A DNA stretch of 6,641 nucleotides from G963669175 sp964648415 (GCA_964648415.1 CAZYOC010000249.1:1-6641); one strand, 5' to 3'. Positions 1 to 6,432 are shown, counted from the first letter of the stretch. Translations and numbers: made by a program. Notes: generated by a model from the sequence alone, not told the origin.

Positions 1-154
1 ATTCAACAACCCGAACGGTGGAACTCAATTTCCACCAAACTTCGGGACGCGACCTGGAGATGACCAGGAAGAACGCCAGCGCGGCCGCTTTGTCCGAAAT
101 GTTCTTCTCGAACCAGATGTGAAGCGTCTTTTTGACCGAATCGGGGAGCTTCAC
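1..154 (-). CDS. N-terminus of a BrkB/YihY-like inner membrane protein, partial and possibly disrupted
   Basis: Read leftward from a GTG at 154-152, the frame stays open to the window edge (51 codons). Residues 1-33 begin VKLPDSVKKTLHIWFEKN and continue with a DKAAALAFFLVIS segment. This matches the start of BrkB/YihY (formerly 'RNase BN-like') membrane proteins: an amphipathic stretch, then the first membrane helix with a 'AAALA(Y/F)' core. GAGGAT at 163-158 gives a Shine-Dalgarno sequence about 5-6 nt upstream. Family members normally continue 'SLAPLL...' with further helices. Here the sequence changes to RSRPEVWWKLSSTVRVVE, which is not membrane-like and not recognised as family sequence, so homology seems to end near base 55. 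No alternative frame restores the family sequence in the bases available. Either an insertion or rearrangement interrupts the gene, or the family call rests on too short a match. It lies 52 nt downstream of UPF0182. The function of BrkB/YihY proteins is unsettled. Confidence 0.5.
   Translation of the reverse strand, partial: MKLPDSVKKTLHIWFEKNISDKAAALAFFLVISRSRPEVWWKLSSTVRVVE
17..36. repeat. Inverted repeat at the left edge (7-bp arms, 6-nt loop)
   Basis: GGTGGAA (17-23) and TTCCACC (30-36) are perfect complements around CTCAAT. The structure lies inside the stretch where resemblance to BrkB/YihY has been lost. It could be a terminal hairpin of an inserted element or chance. No transposase is visible in the few bases available. 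Confidence 0.45.
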
Positions 155-210
155 CGCATCCTCGTCTCGTTCAAAACGAAATTGTTGTCCGGTCGCATCA
201 CGCCGCTCAT
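151..210 (-). CDS. Possible 19-residue coupling ORF between UPF0182 and the BrkB-like frame
   Basis: An ATG at 210-208 overlaps the UPF0182 stop codon as ATGA. The resulting 19-residue ORF (MSGVMRPDNNFVLNETRMR) ends in a TGA at 153-151 that overlaps the GTG start of the BrkB-like frame as GTGA. AGGAGG at 229-224 lies 13 nt upstream of the ATG, a long but possible spacing. The peptide resembles nothing I recognise. It may serve only to carry ribosomes from one membrane protein gene to the next, or it may be an accident of sequence. The BrkB frame is also open through the same bases, so an original longer N-terminus is another explanation. Confidence 0.25.
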   Translation of the reverse strand: MSGVMRPDNNFVLNETRMR

Positions 211-3044
211 TGCCCGGCTGCCGCCTCCTGTGTGTTGTTCTCCTCACTCGCCTGGTCGGAGAGCTGTTGTAAAGCCTGCTGTAACTGTTTCATCGCCCGG
301 GCGGCCTGGTCGAAATCGGCTTCGCCCTGGTGGCGCAGGTAATCGTTGAACGACTTGGTCGCCTGCGCGATCAGTTCCTGTTGGGTGGCGGCCAGAGTTC
401 CGGTTCTACCCATCATGAGCGCCGGATCAATCTGTTCGAACAGCCCGGCCAGCGCCTTGTCGAACGATTCGGCGTAGCTCATGTTGTCGCCTTCCATTAC
501 CACCACCAATCGCAGTTCAGGATACGCCGCCGTCTCCGCCTGCAGGTAGATCGGCTCGACGTAGAACAGATGGTTCGCCACGGGGATGGCCAGCACGTTG
601 CCGCGGATCACACTGGAGCCGCGCTGGTCCCACAAGGAGAGCTGCCCGCTCAGGAAACGGTCCTGGTCGATCTTGGTCTCCACCTGCTGCGGGCCGATGA
701 TGCGCTGCTCCTTGGGGAACTTGTACGCCAGGAAGCGACCGTAGTTTTCCCCGTCCGACATCCCCGCGATCCAGCCGATCAGCACCTGCCGGTTCTTCGG
801 CGTGAAGGGCATCATCAGGGTGAACTCCGCCCGGTCCGATTCCGGCAGCGCCCACATGATGTAGTAGGGCTCCACCGGCTGAACACTGGAGTAATACTTC
901 TCCGTCGCCCGCACCCACAGGTCCTCCTGATTGTAGAACACGGTGGGGTCGGTCATGTGGTACTTGGTGTAGATCAACCCCTGCGCCAGCAGGAAATCGG
1001 AGGGGTAGCGGACGTGTTTCTCCAGGCCGTCGGGCATCTCCTCCCGCGCCTTGAACAGGTCCGGGAAGATCTCCTGCCAGACCTGGATGATCTCGTCTTC
1101 GGGATCGAAGATGTAGAAGTCCACGTCCCCGTTGTAGGCGTCCACCACCACCTTCACCGAGTTGCGCATGTAGTTGACGCCTTGCAGGTAACGTGGCACT
1201 TTGCTGTAATCGTACTTATAGTCCCGCAGGGAGAACGCTTCGCTGTAGGGGTAATCGTCGGACGTAGTGTACGCGTCGATGATCCAGTACAGTTTCCCCT
1301 CGTCGAGGACGATGTAAGGGTCTTCGTCAAACGACAGGAACGGGGCCAGTTTGTCCACCCGCTCCCGGATCTGCCGGCGGAACATGATGCGGCTTTCCGG
1401 CGTCGGGTAGTCGGACAGGAACAGCCGTGTACCATCAAAAACATACCCGAACAGGAACTTGCGCCAGACGTTGGTCATCTGTACGCCGCCCTTGCCCTCG
1501 TATCTCGTGTAGACGTTTTCTTCGCCGCTGGGGTAGTCGAATTCGGCCTCTTCCGTGTTGACGACGACATGGTCGTAGGTCAAGTCGCCGTAGTAAATCT
1601 CCGGCCGCTGGACCACCAGCTCGGGCGAGGCGCTCTTGGGCGGGATGTCCTTGATCAGCAGTTTGGGCAGGCCATTCTCGGTGAACTCATTGACCGTGGT
1701 CAAGGTGACACCGTAACCGTGGGTGTACTTGAACCGCTTGTTGACGAAGGTCTGGCTCTGGGCGGGCAGGTTGTCCGCGTTCATCTCGCGTGCGGAGACC
1801 ATCACCTGCCGGTAAGTGGAATCAATGGTGTAACGGTCGATATCGACGTCGTGGAACTCGTAATACAGGCGGATTTCCTGGAACTGTTTGTAGACGGCGT
1901 CCAGGGCGCGGTAATCCCACAGCCGGACGTTGTCAAAGATGTTGCTGTATTCGCGCACGGTTTCGCGTCCAAAGCCCGCCTCGAAGGCGAATTCCTTCTC
2001 CTCGACATCGTGCAGCCGGAACGCCCGCCGGGTGAACTCGATATTGTTGGCGATGTAGGGCCGCTCGAAGGTGATCTCGTTGGGCTCCACCCGCAGCCAT
2101 TGCAGCAGGAACGGCGTCAGCGCCAGGCCCAGGAACCAGAAGAAGATCCCCACCAGCCCGGCCATCAGCAACGGGTGGGTGTGCGGGTTGTCGGCCATCG
2201 GGCCTTCCTTGCGGCCCGGCAACAGCCTGCCCAGCTTCACCCGCAGGCCGGGGATGAACAGCACCACCGCCAGCAGGACAAACAGCACGGTCAGGATCAA
2301 CAGGGCGGGCATGCGGATTTGGACATCGGTCCAGCCGGGGCCCTGTACCGCGCCGAGCTTGGAATACATCAGGTTGTAGCGCGCCAGCCAGCGTCCCGCG
2401 GCGATCACCAGCAGGAATACGCCGGCATTGCGGTAGACCGACTCAAACGCTTTACGAGCGCCCTCGTCATGGCTGTCGAACCGCACCATCCGCACTTCCC
2501 CGCGCACCACCTTGAACAGTTGCAGCGCCGCCACCCAGACCAATGCCATCAGCACGAGGAAGAACACCAGGTCGAACAGCTCCTTGTACCAGGGCAGCCG
2601 GAAAAGGTAGAACCCGGTGTCCATGTGGAGGATGGGGTCGGTAACGCCGGACTCCCCGGCGTGGAAGAACTTCAGCGTGGTGTCCCAGACCTGGTAGCCC
2701 CAGAACCCGCCGAGGCCGCCTCCAACCAGCACCGACGCCCAGGCGGGATTATGCTGCCGTTGCGCGGGGGTGCGCGTCAGCAAGGTCAGCAGCAGCGCTC
2801 CGAAGACCGCCCCGCCGAGCGCAAGCAGCGCCCGCGCCATGACTTCGGTCCAGAACCGGTCCGCCGCTCCGAGCGCGTCAAACCAGAGCACATCCGCCCA
2901 GAAACCGAGGAACTTGAAAAAGACAACTGTAGCGATGGCGAGGATCACCCCGAAACCCATCAGGCCGGAGCTCTTCTTCTTCGCGCCTCGCAAGACCAGC
3001 CACGCGGCGGTGGCCAGTAGAATCAACCAGATGGCAGAATACAT
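207..3044 (-). CDS. UPF0182 family integral membrane protein (COG1615)
   Basis: This 945-residue protein matches the uncharacterised UPF0182 family in length (usually about 900-1000 residues) and architecture. The N-terminal third is a membrane domain with seven or eight probable helices (around residues 3-19, 28-48, 66-90, 103-120, 155-180, 207-222, 246-265 and 292-315). The rest is a large soluble domain, probably extracytoplasmic. Family-typical stretches include DPILHMDTGFYLFRLP (136-151), NEITFERPYIANNIEFTRRAF (322-342), YTHGYGV (440-446), KDIPP (465-469), NYMRNSVKVVVDAYNGD (624-640), IFPDLF (659-664), HVRYPSDF (677-684) and YHMTDPTVFYN (695-705). The tail (about 880-945) is Q/A/E-rich, possibly a short coiled coil. 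The ATG start is well supported: GGGAGGAGAT lies directly upstream and the N-terminus forms the first helix. No biochemical role is established for the family. I see no clear promoter; a TATAGT at 3075-3070 has no good -35 partner. The frame is intact with no missing block. Confidence 0.95.
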   Translation of the reverse strand: MYSAIWLILLATAAWLVLRGAKKKSSGLMGFGVILAIATVVFFKFLGFWADVLWFDALGAADRFWTEVMARALLALGGAVFGALLLTLLTRTPAQRQHNPAWASVLVGGGLGGFWGYQVWDTTLKFFHAGESGVTDPILHMDTGFYLFRLPWYKELFDLVFFLVLMALVWVAALQLFKVVRGEVRMVRFDSHDEGARKAFESVYRNAGVFLLVIAAGRWLARYNLMYSKLGAVQGPGWTDVQIRMPALLILTVLFVLLAVVLFIPGLRVKLGRLLPGRKEGPMADNPHTHPLLMAGLVGIFFWFLGLALTPFLLQWLRVEPNEITFERPYIANNIEFTRRAFRLHDVEEKEFAFEAGFGRETVREYSNIFDNVRLWDYRALDAVYKQFQEIRLYYEFHDVDIDRYTIDSTYRQVMVSAREMNADNLPAQSQTFVNKRFKYTHGYGVTLTTVNEFTENGLPKLLIKDIPPKSASPELVVQRPEIYYGDLTYDHVVVNTEEAEFDYPSGEENVYTRYEGKGGVQMTNVWRKFLFGYVFDGTRLFLSDYPTPESRIMFRRQIRERVDKLAPFLSFDEDPYIVLDEGKLYWIIDAYTTSDDYPYSEAFSLRDYKYDYSKVPRYLQGVNYMRNSVKVVVDAYNGDVDFYIFDPEDEIIQVWQEIFPDLFKAREEMPDGLEKHVRYPSDFLLAQGLIYTKYHMTDPTVFYNQEDLWVRATEKYYSSVQPVEPYYIMWALPESDRAEFTLMMPFTPKNRQVLIGWIAGMSDGENYGRFLAYKFPKEQRIIGPQQVETKIDQDRFLSGQLSLWDQRGSSVIRGNVLAIPVANHLFYVEPIYLQAETAAYPELRLVVVMEGDNMSYAESFDKALAGLFEQIDPALMMGRTGTLAATQQELIAQATKSFNDYLRHQGEADFDQAARAMKQLQQALQQLSDQASEENNTQEAAAGQ

Positions 3045-3054
3045 ATCTCCTCCC
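3045..3054 (-). promoter_or_regulatory. Strong ribosome binding site of the UPF0182 gene
   Basis: Read on the minus strand the bases are GGGAGGAGAT, ending at the ATG (3044-3042). GGAGG is followed by four bases before the start, slightly close but near-perfect in complementarity to the 16S rRNA tail. It fixes the start codon of the 945-residue protein. Confidence 0.8.
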
Positions 3055-3330
3055 AGGGTGGGTACTCACACTATACGTGCATCTTTGCAGTAAGGTACAG
3101 GAAGTATTGTGCAGTTCACATGGGATCGGAGGTGATTTCTTAACTATCGAGCAGAGGAAAGAGCGTGACCACGTGGCCCTCCTCCAGTCATGTCAGGGAT
3201 GCAATGTAGCGGAAATGGGATGCAGTAGAAGGGTTCCAAGTCTGGGAGTATAGCCAAACACGTCTATAGGTAATGAAAGAGTGAGGAAATGCCCAGTAAA
3301 AGTCAGGCATAAGGAATACAAAATGCTCTC
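3055..3330. other. Upstream region of UPF0182, no gene seen
   Basis: This AT-richer spacer separates the small ORF at 3331-3513 from UPF0182. It should carry the UPF0182 promoter, but I cannot point to a convincing -35/-10 pair. Two imperfect direct repeats, GGGATGCAATGTAG (from 3196) and GGGATGCAGTAG (from 3217), sit in the middle. No open frame with a good ribosome binding site was found on either strand. Confidence 0.5.
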
Positions 3331-3513
3331 TCAGAAAAACCTGATGCGCGAAAATTCCTCACGCGCACGCGCACTCTCCAGCATTTGTGCCTCTACGAAT
3401 TGGCGCAGATCAGCTGTTGTTGAACAATCGACCTGACTACCCTCCGCCAGTTCTTCATACTGAACATCGGAAAGCACATCGTCGATACGCTTGTCCCGTG
3501 CTGTGTCTTCCAT
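3331..3513 (-). CDS. Small acidic hypothetical protein (60 aa)
   Basis: I do not recognise this protein. It is 60 residues, rich in Asp and Glu in its first half (MEDTARDKRIDDVLSDVQYE), probably helical at residues 34-54 (DLRQFVEAQMLESARAREEF), and ends in an aromatic/basic tail (SRIRFF). There is no signal peptide or membrane segment. In favour of a real gene: GAGGGG sits about 7 nt before the ATG, and the composition is soluble and protein-like. Against: it is short, in an AT-rich region, and without known relatives that I can name. It begins 14 nt after the stop of the possible ORF at 3528-3779, so the two could form a small transcription unit. No convincing terminator follows, only a weak ATGCC...GGCAT hairpin. 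Confidence 0.45.
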   Translation of the reverse strand: MEDTARDKRIDDVLSDVQYEELAEGSQVDCSTTADLRQFVEAQMLESARAREEFSRIRFF

Positions 3514-3527
3514 CTTGCACCCCTCTG

Positions 3528-3779
3528 CTAATGAAGATTCCCTACAAAGGGAGATCTGTTGTTCTCGTTCGGGTTGAGCGGAGTTGTATTCACTGGTGGT
3601 CGATGCCCTCTTGACTCCCAGCGTTTGTTAATTATCAACATGCCCGGATAACGTATGTACAGAAAAGCCACCATGTCCAATTTGGAAGCTGTAGCGTCAA
3701 AAACAACTTCACATTTTATATCTCCGATATCTCCATTCCCAGGTTCTCTACACTCAGCAACCCAGACAAATTTGGGCAT
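3528..3779 (-). CDS. Possible small hypothetical protein (83 aa) in AT-rich DNA
   Basis: The frame extends up to a GTG at 3872, but the better start is the ATG at 3779, because AGGAAG lies about 8 nt upstream of it. The 83-residue product starts MPKFVWVAECREPGNG. Residues 1-50 look like an alternating beta-rich domain (IKCEVVFDA, MVAFLYIRY, MLIINKR). The tail from about residue 54 is rich in Pro, Asn and Arg and could be unstructured or non-coding. I recognise no family. The bases are far more AT-rich than the neighbouring long genes, pointing to different ancestry or simply to spacer DNA. It would be transcribed just before the ORF at 3331-3513. The call is weak and depends on whether homologues exist. 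Confidence 0.28.
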   Translation of the reverse strand: MPKFVWVAECREPGNGDIGDIKCEVVFDATASKLDMVAFLYIRYPGMLIINKRWESRGHRPPVNTTPLNPNENNRSPFVGNLH

Positions 3780-3921
3780 TGGGTTCTTCCTGATAATCAG
3801 CGACGCTTTTCCGCGACTTTCATTGTCATATAGGTGTTTTTTATAGGTTTTGGAGCTGGTGCAACGGAACACTAGTAAGTGCGAAAGTTGGGTTAAGCAC
3901 GACCCGCCGATAAGGCGAAAC
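3780..3921. other. AT-rich spacer downstream of the nucleotidyltransferase gene
   Basis: This spacer holds no gene I can support. A 13-nt period repeat of TATAGGT (3829-3835 and 3842-3848) with a T run between the copies lies here. Read on the minus strand it is an A-rich, promoter-like stretch about 50-70 nt upstream of the possible ATG at 3779. The nucleotidyltransferase gene has no clear intrinsic terminator here: a 4-bp CGCC/GGCG stem follows its stop codon, with no U tract. Confidence 0.4.
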
Positions 3922-5166
3922 TCATTTGCTGGTCAACCACCGCTCCCAGCGTTCCTCGCGCGACGTTTCGCCGTGTCTTTTGAATCGTTTACTATACAAC
4001 ACAGCAAGTCCGCGTGTGAACCACCGGCGCCAATACCGCGCATAGGCAAGGGGTAGCGGTGTGTTACGACTTATTTCGGAATAGTGATAACGCAGCAGTG
4101 TCGGCGATGGCGCCAGCAGAGTCGCCAGGTAACGTAGCGTGGCAAGAGACGCCCCGCGTTCAAGCAGCGCATCCAAATGCAACCGGTCGGATTGGGTACG
4201 CTGCGCCGGATGTGTGAGAATGTGTTTCAAGGTGTAGTTCACCAGGGCGGGGGAGGCCGGTCGCAGGCAGCTCGCGATCACCTCGCTGACAGGTTGCGGC
4301 GCGCCAAACAGACGCCGGCTGAGCTGCATTGCCAGCGCCAGGGCATGTTCACCCCGCCACGCGCGCGCCAACAGGCGGACCTCGTCCCAGTCCAGGTCAC
4401 CACCCAGATAATCAACCGTTCGAGTGATATCATACACCAGCCGGACCGGTACGAACCGGTGCCCATACGCCGCATGCATGCACAGGTGAAGCAGAGACGC
4501 CGGCCAGGGAGGCATGGAAAAGCTGAGAGCTTCCGAGTCCTGCTTTTCCGCACCACACCAGAGATCCTCCTCGCGGATATGAAACGGAGCGCTGGGGTGA
4601 AACAGGTTCCAGTGGAGTTCAATCGCCCAGGGAATGCCAGGTTTGCGAAAGGTGACCGTATTGTAGGTTCGGCGGAAAGCGGTGTTGAGCGCGTGGCGCG
4701 GCATGCGGGACGGCTGAAAGCCCACATCGGCTAACAGGTCGGCGGCGCGTGGCAGGTCGGGTTCGTGGATCAACAGGTCCACATCCACCATGGTACGCTC
4801 GCCGGGCTGGTAGACCGTATGCGCCAGCGCGAGACCCTTCAGCACCAGCCCTGGCAGATCCGCGTAATGAAACGCTCCCAGGATACGTCCCATTTCAGCG
4901 GCCTGAGCTACATGATCGCGGAGCGTGACCAGGTAGCGTTGCTCGAGTGAGTCGATGACGCCCTGCGAGAAAGGCAACGAGACACCTCGATGCGCCAAGC
5001 GGCCCAAGGCGGGAGCCAACTCTTCACGGACAGCCAGATCCAATGTACGCGTTGTGCCTGATACGCCTTTCGGTTCACACGGCCCGGCAATATGAAGCAA
5101 CCCCGCCAAGTCGAGCAGCAGTTTCGGATCGGCGGGGTTGGCTGAGAATACGTGACGATGAATCAT
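3922..5166 (-). CDS. NTP_transf_5 (MNT-fold) nucleotidyltransferase family protein
   Basis: This 414-residue cytoplasmic protein matches the 'uncharacterised nucleotidyltransferase' family (Pfam NTP_transf_5, PF14907). The core runs from about residue 104 to 250. PGLVLKGLALAHTVY (105-119) supplies the KG motif, and ERTMVDVDLLI (123-133) holds the D-x-D metal-binding pair (Asp128, Asp130). IELHWNL (182-188) carries the likely third carboxylate, Glu183. A conserved-looking helix follows with His227, His231 and His236 (LLHLCMHAAYGH), then LVYDI with Asp246. All expected catalytic acids are present, so it is probably active, transferring a nucleotidyl group from an NTP to an unknown acceptor. The N-terminal about 100 residues and the basic C-terminus (about 350-414) are helical. 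Family members often sit near PqqD-like or peptide-modification genes; none is visible here. It starts 20 nt after the DHH-like gene, with a weak ribosome binding site, so translation may depend on that gene. The ATG at 5166-5164 is the only sensible start nearby. Confidence 0.88.
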   Translation of the reverse strand: MIHRHVFSANPADPKLLLDLAGLLHIAGPCEPKGVSGTTRTLDLAVREELAPALGRLAHRGVSLPFSQGVIDSLEQRYLVTLRDHVAQAAEMGRILGAFHYADLPGLVLKGLALAHTVYQPGERTMVDVDLLIHEPDLPRAADLLADVGFQPSRMPRHALNTAFRRTYNTVTFRKPGIPWAIELHWNLFHPSAPFHIREEDLWCGAEKQDSEALSFSMPPWPASLLHLCMHAAYGHRFVPVRLVYDITRTVDYLGGDLDWDEVRLLARAWRGEHALALAMQLSRRLFGAPQPVSEVIASCLRPASPALVNYTLKHILTHPAQRTQSDRLHLDALLERGASLATLRYLATLLAPSPTLLRYHYSEISRNTPLPLAYARYWRRWFTRGLAVLYSKRFKRHGETSREERWERWLTSK

Positions 5167-5186
5167 GTTACCGTGTAAACCAGTTG

Positions 5187-6080
5187 TCAGCGCCGCAACG
5201 CGTCAATGATCATCTTGATTCTGAGATCGGCCTTGTCTTTGATGGCGCAGGTCGCAGCGCCGTCAACGCCCCCGCCGCCGTACTGCTCCATCATCTGCCC
5301 CAGGTGTGTTTTCTTCAGTGTACGGTTGAAGATGCTCTTGCTGACCGATACCAGCAGGTTGTTCGGGTTGCCGGGATGGCGTTCGATTCGCGCCTGAACA
5401 TTGCCTTCCGGGAATTCCAGAAATACACGGTATCGGTTGGGGCGGGGGGCGATTCCCATGTCACGGAAGTCGGTGATGATGACATTGCCTTCCAGCCTGC
5501 TGTGGGTTTTGAGTTCTTCCACGAATTGTGATTCGGCATCTTTGTATTTTGCCACCCGCGCCGCCACTTCCGCGTCCCCCAGCACCTCTTCGGCAGGCAT
5601 GGTGCTGCGCAGCATTTCGGTCAAGTGGACGCCATATTCCCTGTCCGCGGGGAAACGTGGGTCCAGCGTGTAGTTGATCAGCATCCAGCTCCGGGGCGCG
5701 AGGACATCTTCCTCGTTCAAGTTGGCGCATTCAATGCGGGCCGCGACTTCGATCAGGGGATCGTAGCCCTCCAGGCCGCCTTCTTCAAAGTAATTCTTGA
5801 CCAGCTCAGCCGTGCAGCAGGCTTCGCCCCATTTGCCGTCAACACGGGCAAGGTCATCGGTTCCGAAGTGCTCCCAGTCATGGTTGCTGAACCAGGTTCC
5901 CACGCCCGGGTAATAAGGCAGATGGGCCAGGATATCATCAGGGTTGATGTCGAATAAGATGTCGCGTGTTTCAATCTCGCGAGCGGTAGAAAACAGGATC
6001 TCCTTGATGTCCGGTTTCTTCTGAGTCAGCATCGCCGCGCACACAAGCCCATCGAAATCCAGTTTCGTGATCAGGTTCAT
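5187..6080 (-). CDS. DHH/DHHA1 exopolyphosphatase-like protein with degenerate active-site motifs
   Basis: This 297-residue protein is collinear with the 'exopolyphosphatase-related' branch of the DHH phosphoesterase superfamily. Its start (MNLITKLDFDGLVCAAML) matches the family's motif I with Asp8 and Asp10. NPDDILAHLPYYPGVGTWF (46-64), SWMLINYTLDPR (131-142) and the DHHA1 end EQYGGGG (265-271) are also family-like. Compared with the consensus I recall, three hallmark sites differ. The DHH triad after the 'GxGxWF' strand reads SNHDWEH (65-71), the RIDSA-type site reads RIECA (115-119), and the DHHA1 GGGGH reads GGGGV (Val272). The metal site therefore looks incomplete, and the protein may be inactive, binding-only, or altered in chemistry. 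The frame is intact and composition matches the neighbouring gene, so this is not a decaying pseudogene. The start is supported by family alignment and by GGGAG about 9 nt upstream. It is probably co-transcribed with the nucleotidyltransferase 20 nt downstream. Confidence 0.85.
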   Translation of the reverse strand: MNLITKLDFDGLVCAAMLTQKKPDIKEILFSTAREIETRDILFDINPDDILAHLPYYPGVGTWFSNHDWEHFGTDDLARVDGKWGEACCTAELVKNYFEEGGLEGYDPLIEVAARIECANLNEEDVLAPRSWMLINYTLDPRFPADREYGVHLTEMLRSTMPAEEVLGDAEVAARVAKYKDAESQFVEELKTHSRLEGNVIITDFRDMGIAPRPNRYRVFLEFPEGNVQARIERHPGNPNNLLVSVSKSIFNRTLKKTHLGQMMEQYGGGGVDGAATCAIKDKADLRIKMIIDALRR

Positions 6081-6168
6081 GCTTGCCTACTCCCTGTTGG
6101 TCACCGTTGCCAGCAATATAGGGCGCAGAAGTTGCAAACGCAGTGGGTCAACACACGCTTTCGAACGA

Positions 6169-6183
6169 CTCGCACCGTGCGAG
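6169..6183. repeat. Perfect 7-bp inverted repeat upstream of the DHH-like gene
   Basis: CTCGCAC and GTGCGAG flank a single central C. The centre is about 96 nt upstream of the ATG at 6080. Its size and position would suit an operator for a dimeric regulator, but nothing else supports that role. Confidence 0.4.
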
Positions 6184-6227
6184 AGACTCCCCGGATTTCC
6201 TTTTTTCGCCCCTGATGCTTTCTGAGC

Positions 6228-6255
6228 TGCGTCATTTGTCTCAGGACAAGGCGCA
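6228..6255. repeat. Imperfect hairpin-forming inverted repeat
   Basis: The inner arms TTGTC (6236-6240) and GACAA (6245-6249) enclose TCAG. The outer arms TGCG (6228-6231) and CGCA (6252-6255) are separated from them by a TCAT/GG internal loop. It resembles REP-type intergenic palindromes. It lacks a T tract, so a terminator is unlikely. Confidence 0.35.
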
Positions 6256-6266
6256 TCTTTGCAGAC

Positions 6267-6278
6267 ATAACGGGTTAT
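6267..6278. repeat. Short palindrome ATAAC-GG-GTTAT
   Basis: Perfect 5-bp arms surround two central bases. It lies about 190 nt upstream of the DHH-like start, inside the repeat-rich spacer. On the minus strand it overlaps a TTGAAA / 17 nt / AAAGAT arrangement that is only a poor promoter candidate. Confidence 0.25.
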
Positions 6279-6301
6279 TTCAAAAAGATGGACCACTAGC
6301 C

Positions 6302-6349
6302 AGTGGATCGTTTCACGTACTATGAACGATATTTGCCCCGGGCAGCTTG
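6302..6349. repeat. 48-bp direct repeat, copy 1
   Basis: The copy begins AGTGGATCGTTTCACGT and ends CCCCGGGCAGCTTG. It matches copy 2 (6593-6640) at 45 of 48 positions, and all three differences are transitions. The two copies are offset by 291 bp. The CCCGGGCAGC within this copy (6337-6346) is also the inverse of GCTGCCCGGG at 6423-6432, giving a 10-bp stem potential. Confidence 0.9.
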
Positions 6350-6422
6350 AAGTGAGCAGCAGAACTTCACATTTTCCCAAGCGATGAAAGCAGACTGGTA
6401 TTGGATGTGCCGATGGTTCATC

Positions 6423-6432
6423 GCTGCCCGGG
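6423..6432. repeat. 10-bp inverted partner of the direct-repeat core
   Basis: GCTGCCCGGG is the exact reverse complement of 6337-6346, inside copy 1 of the 48-bp repeat. The 76-nt separation would form a large stem-loop. The core is itself palindromic (CCCGGG), so some of the match is trivial. Confidence 0.5.

Noticed and set aside
330..3020. 896-residue open frame on the plus strand opposite UPF0182
   Set aside because: It is the antisense shadow of a clear UPF0182 gene in GC-rich DNA. The translation is rich in His, Gln, Arg and Val, with no recognisable domain.
3070..3097. TATAGT with TACCTT as a promoter for UPF0182
   Set aside because: The -35 element matches the consensus at only one position, so it is not distinguishable from chance.
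4177..4734. 185-residue plus-strand frame inside the nucleotidyltransferase gene
   Set aside because: It is an antisense shadow of a gene with clear family motifs. No motif or ribosome binding site supports it.
6108..6150. TTGACC and TATATT on the minus strand as a promoter for the DHH-nucleotidyltransferase unit
   Set aside because: The spacing is about 25 nt, well outside the usual 16-18. No better -35 fits the TATATT.
3707..6376. Shared 13-mer AACTTCACATTTT near 3707 and 6364
   Set aside because: One 13-base match in a window this long is near chance expectation, and the flanks do not align.
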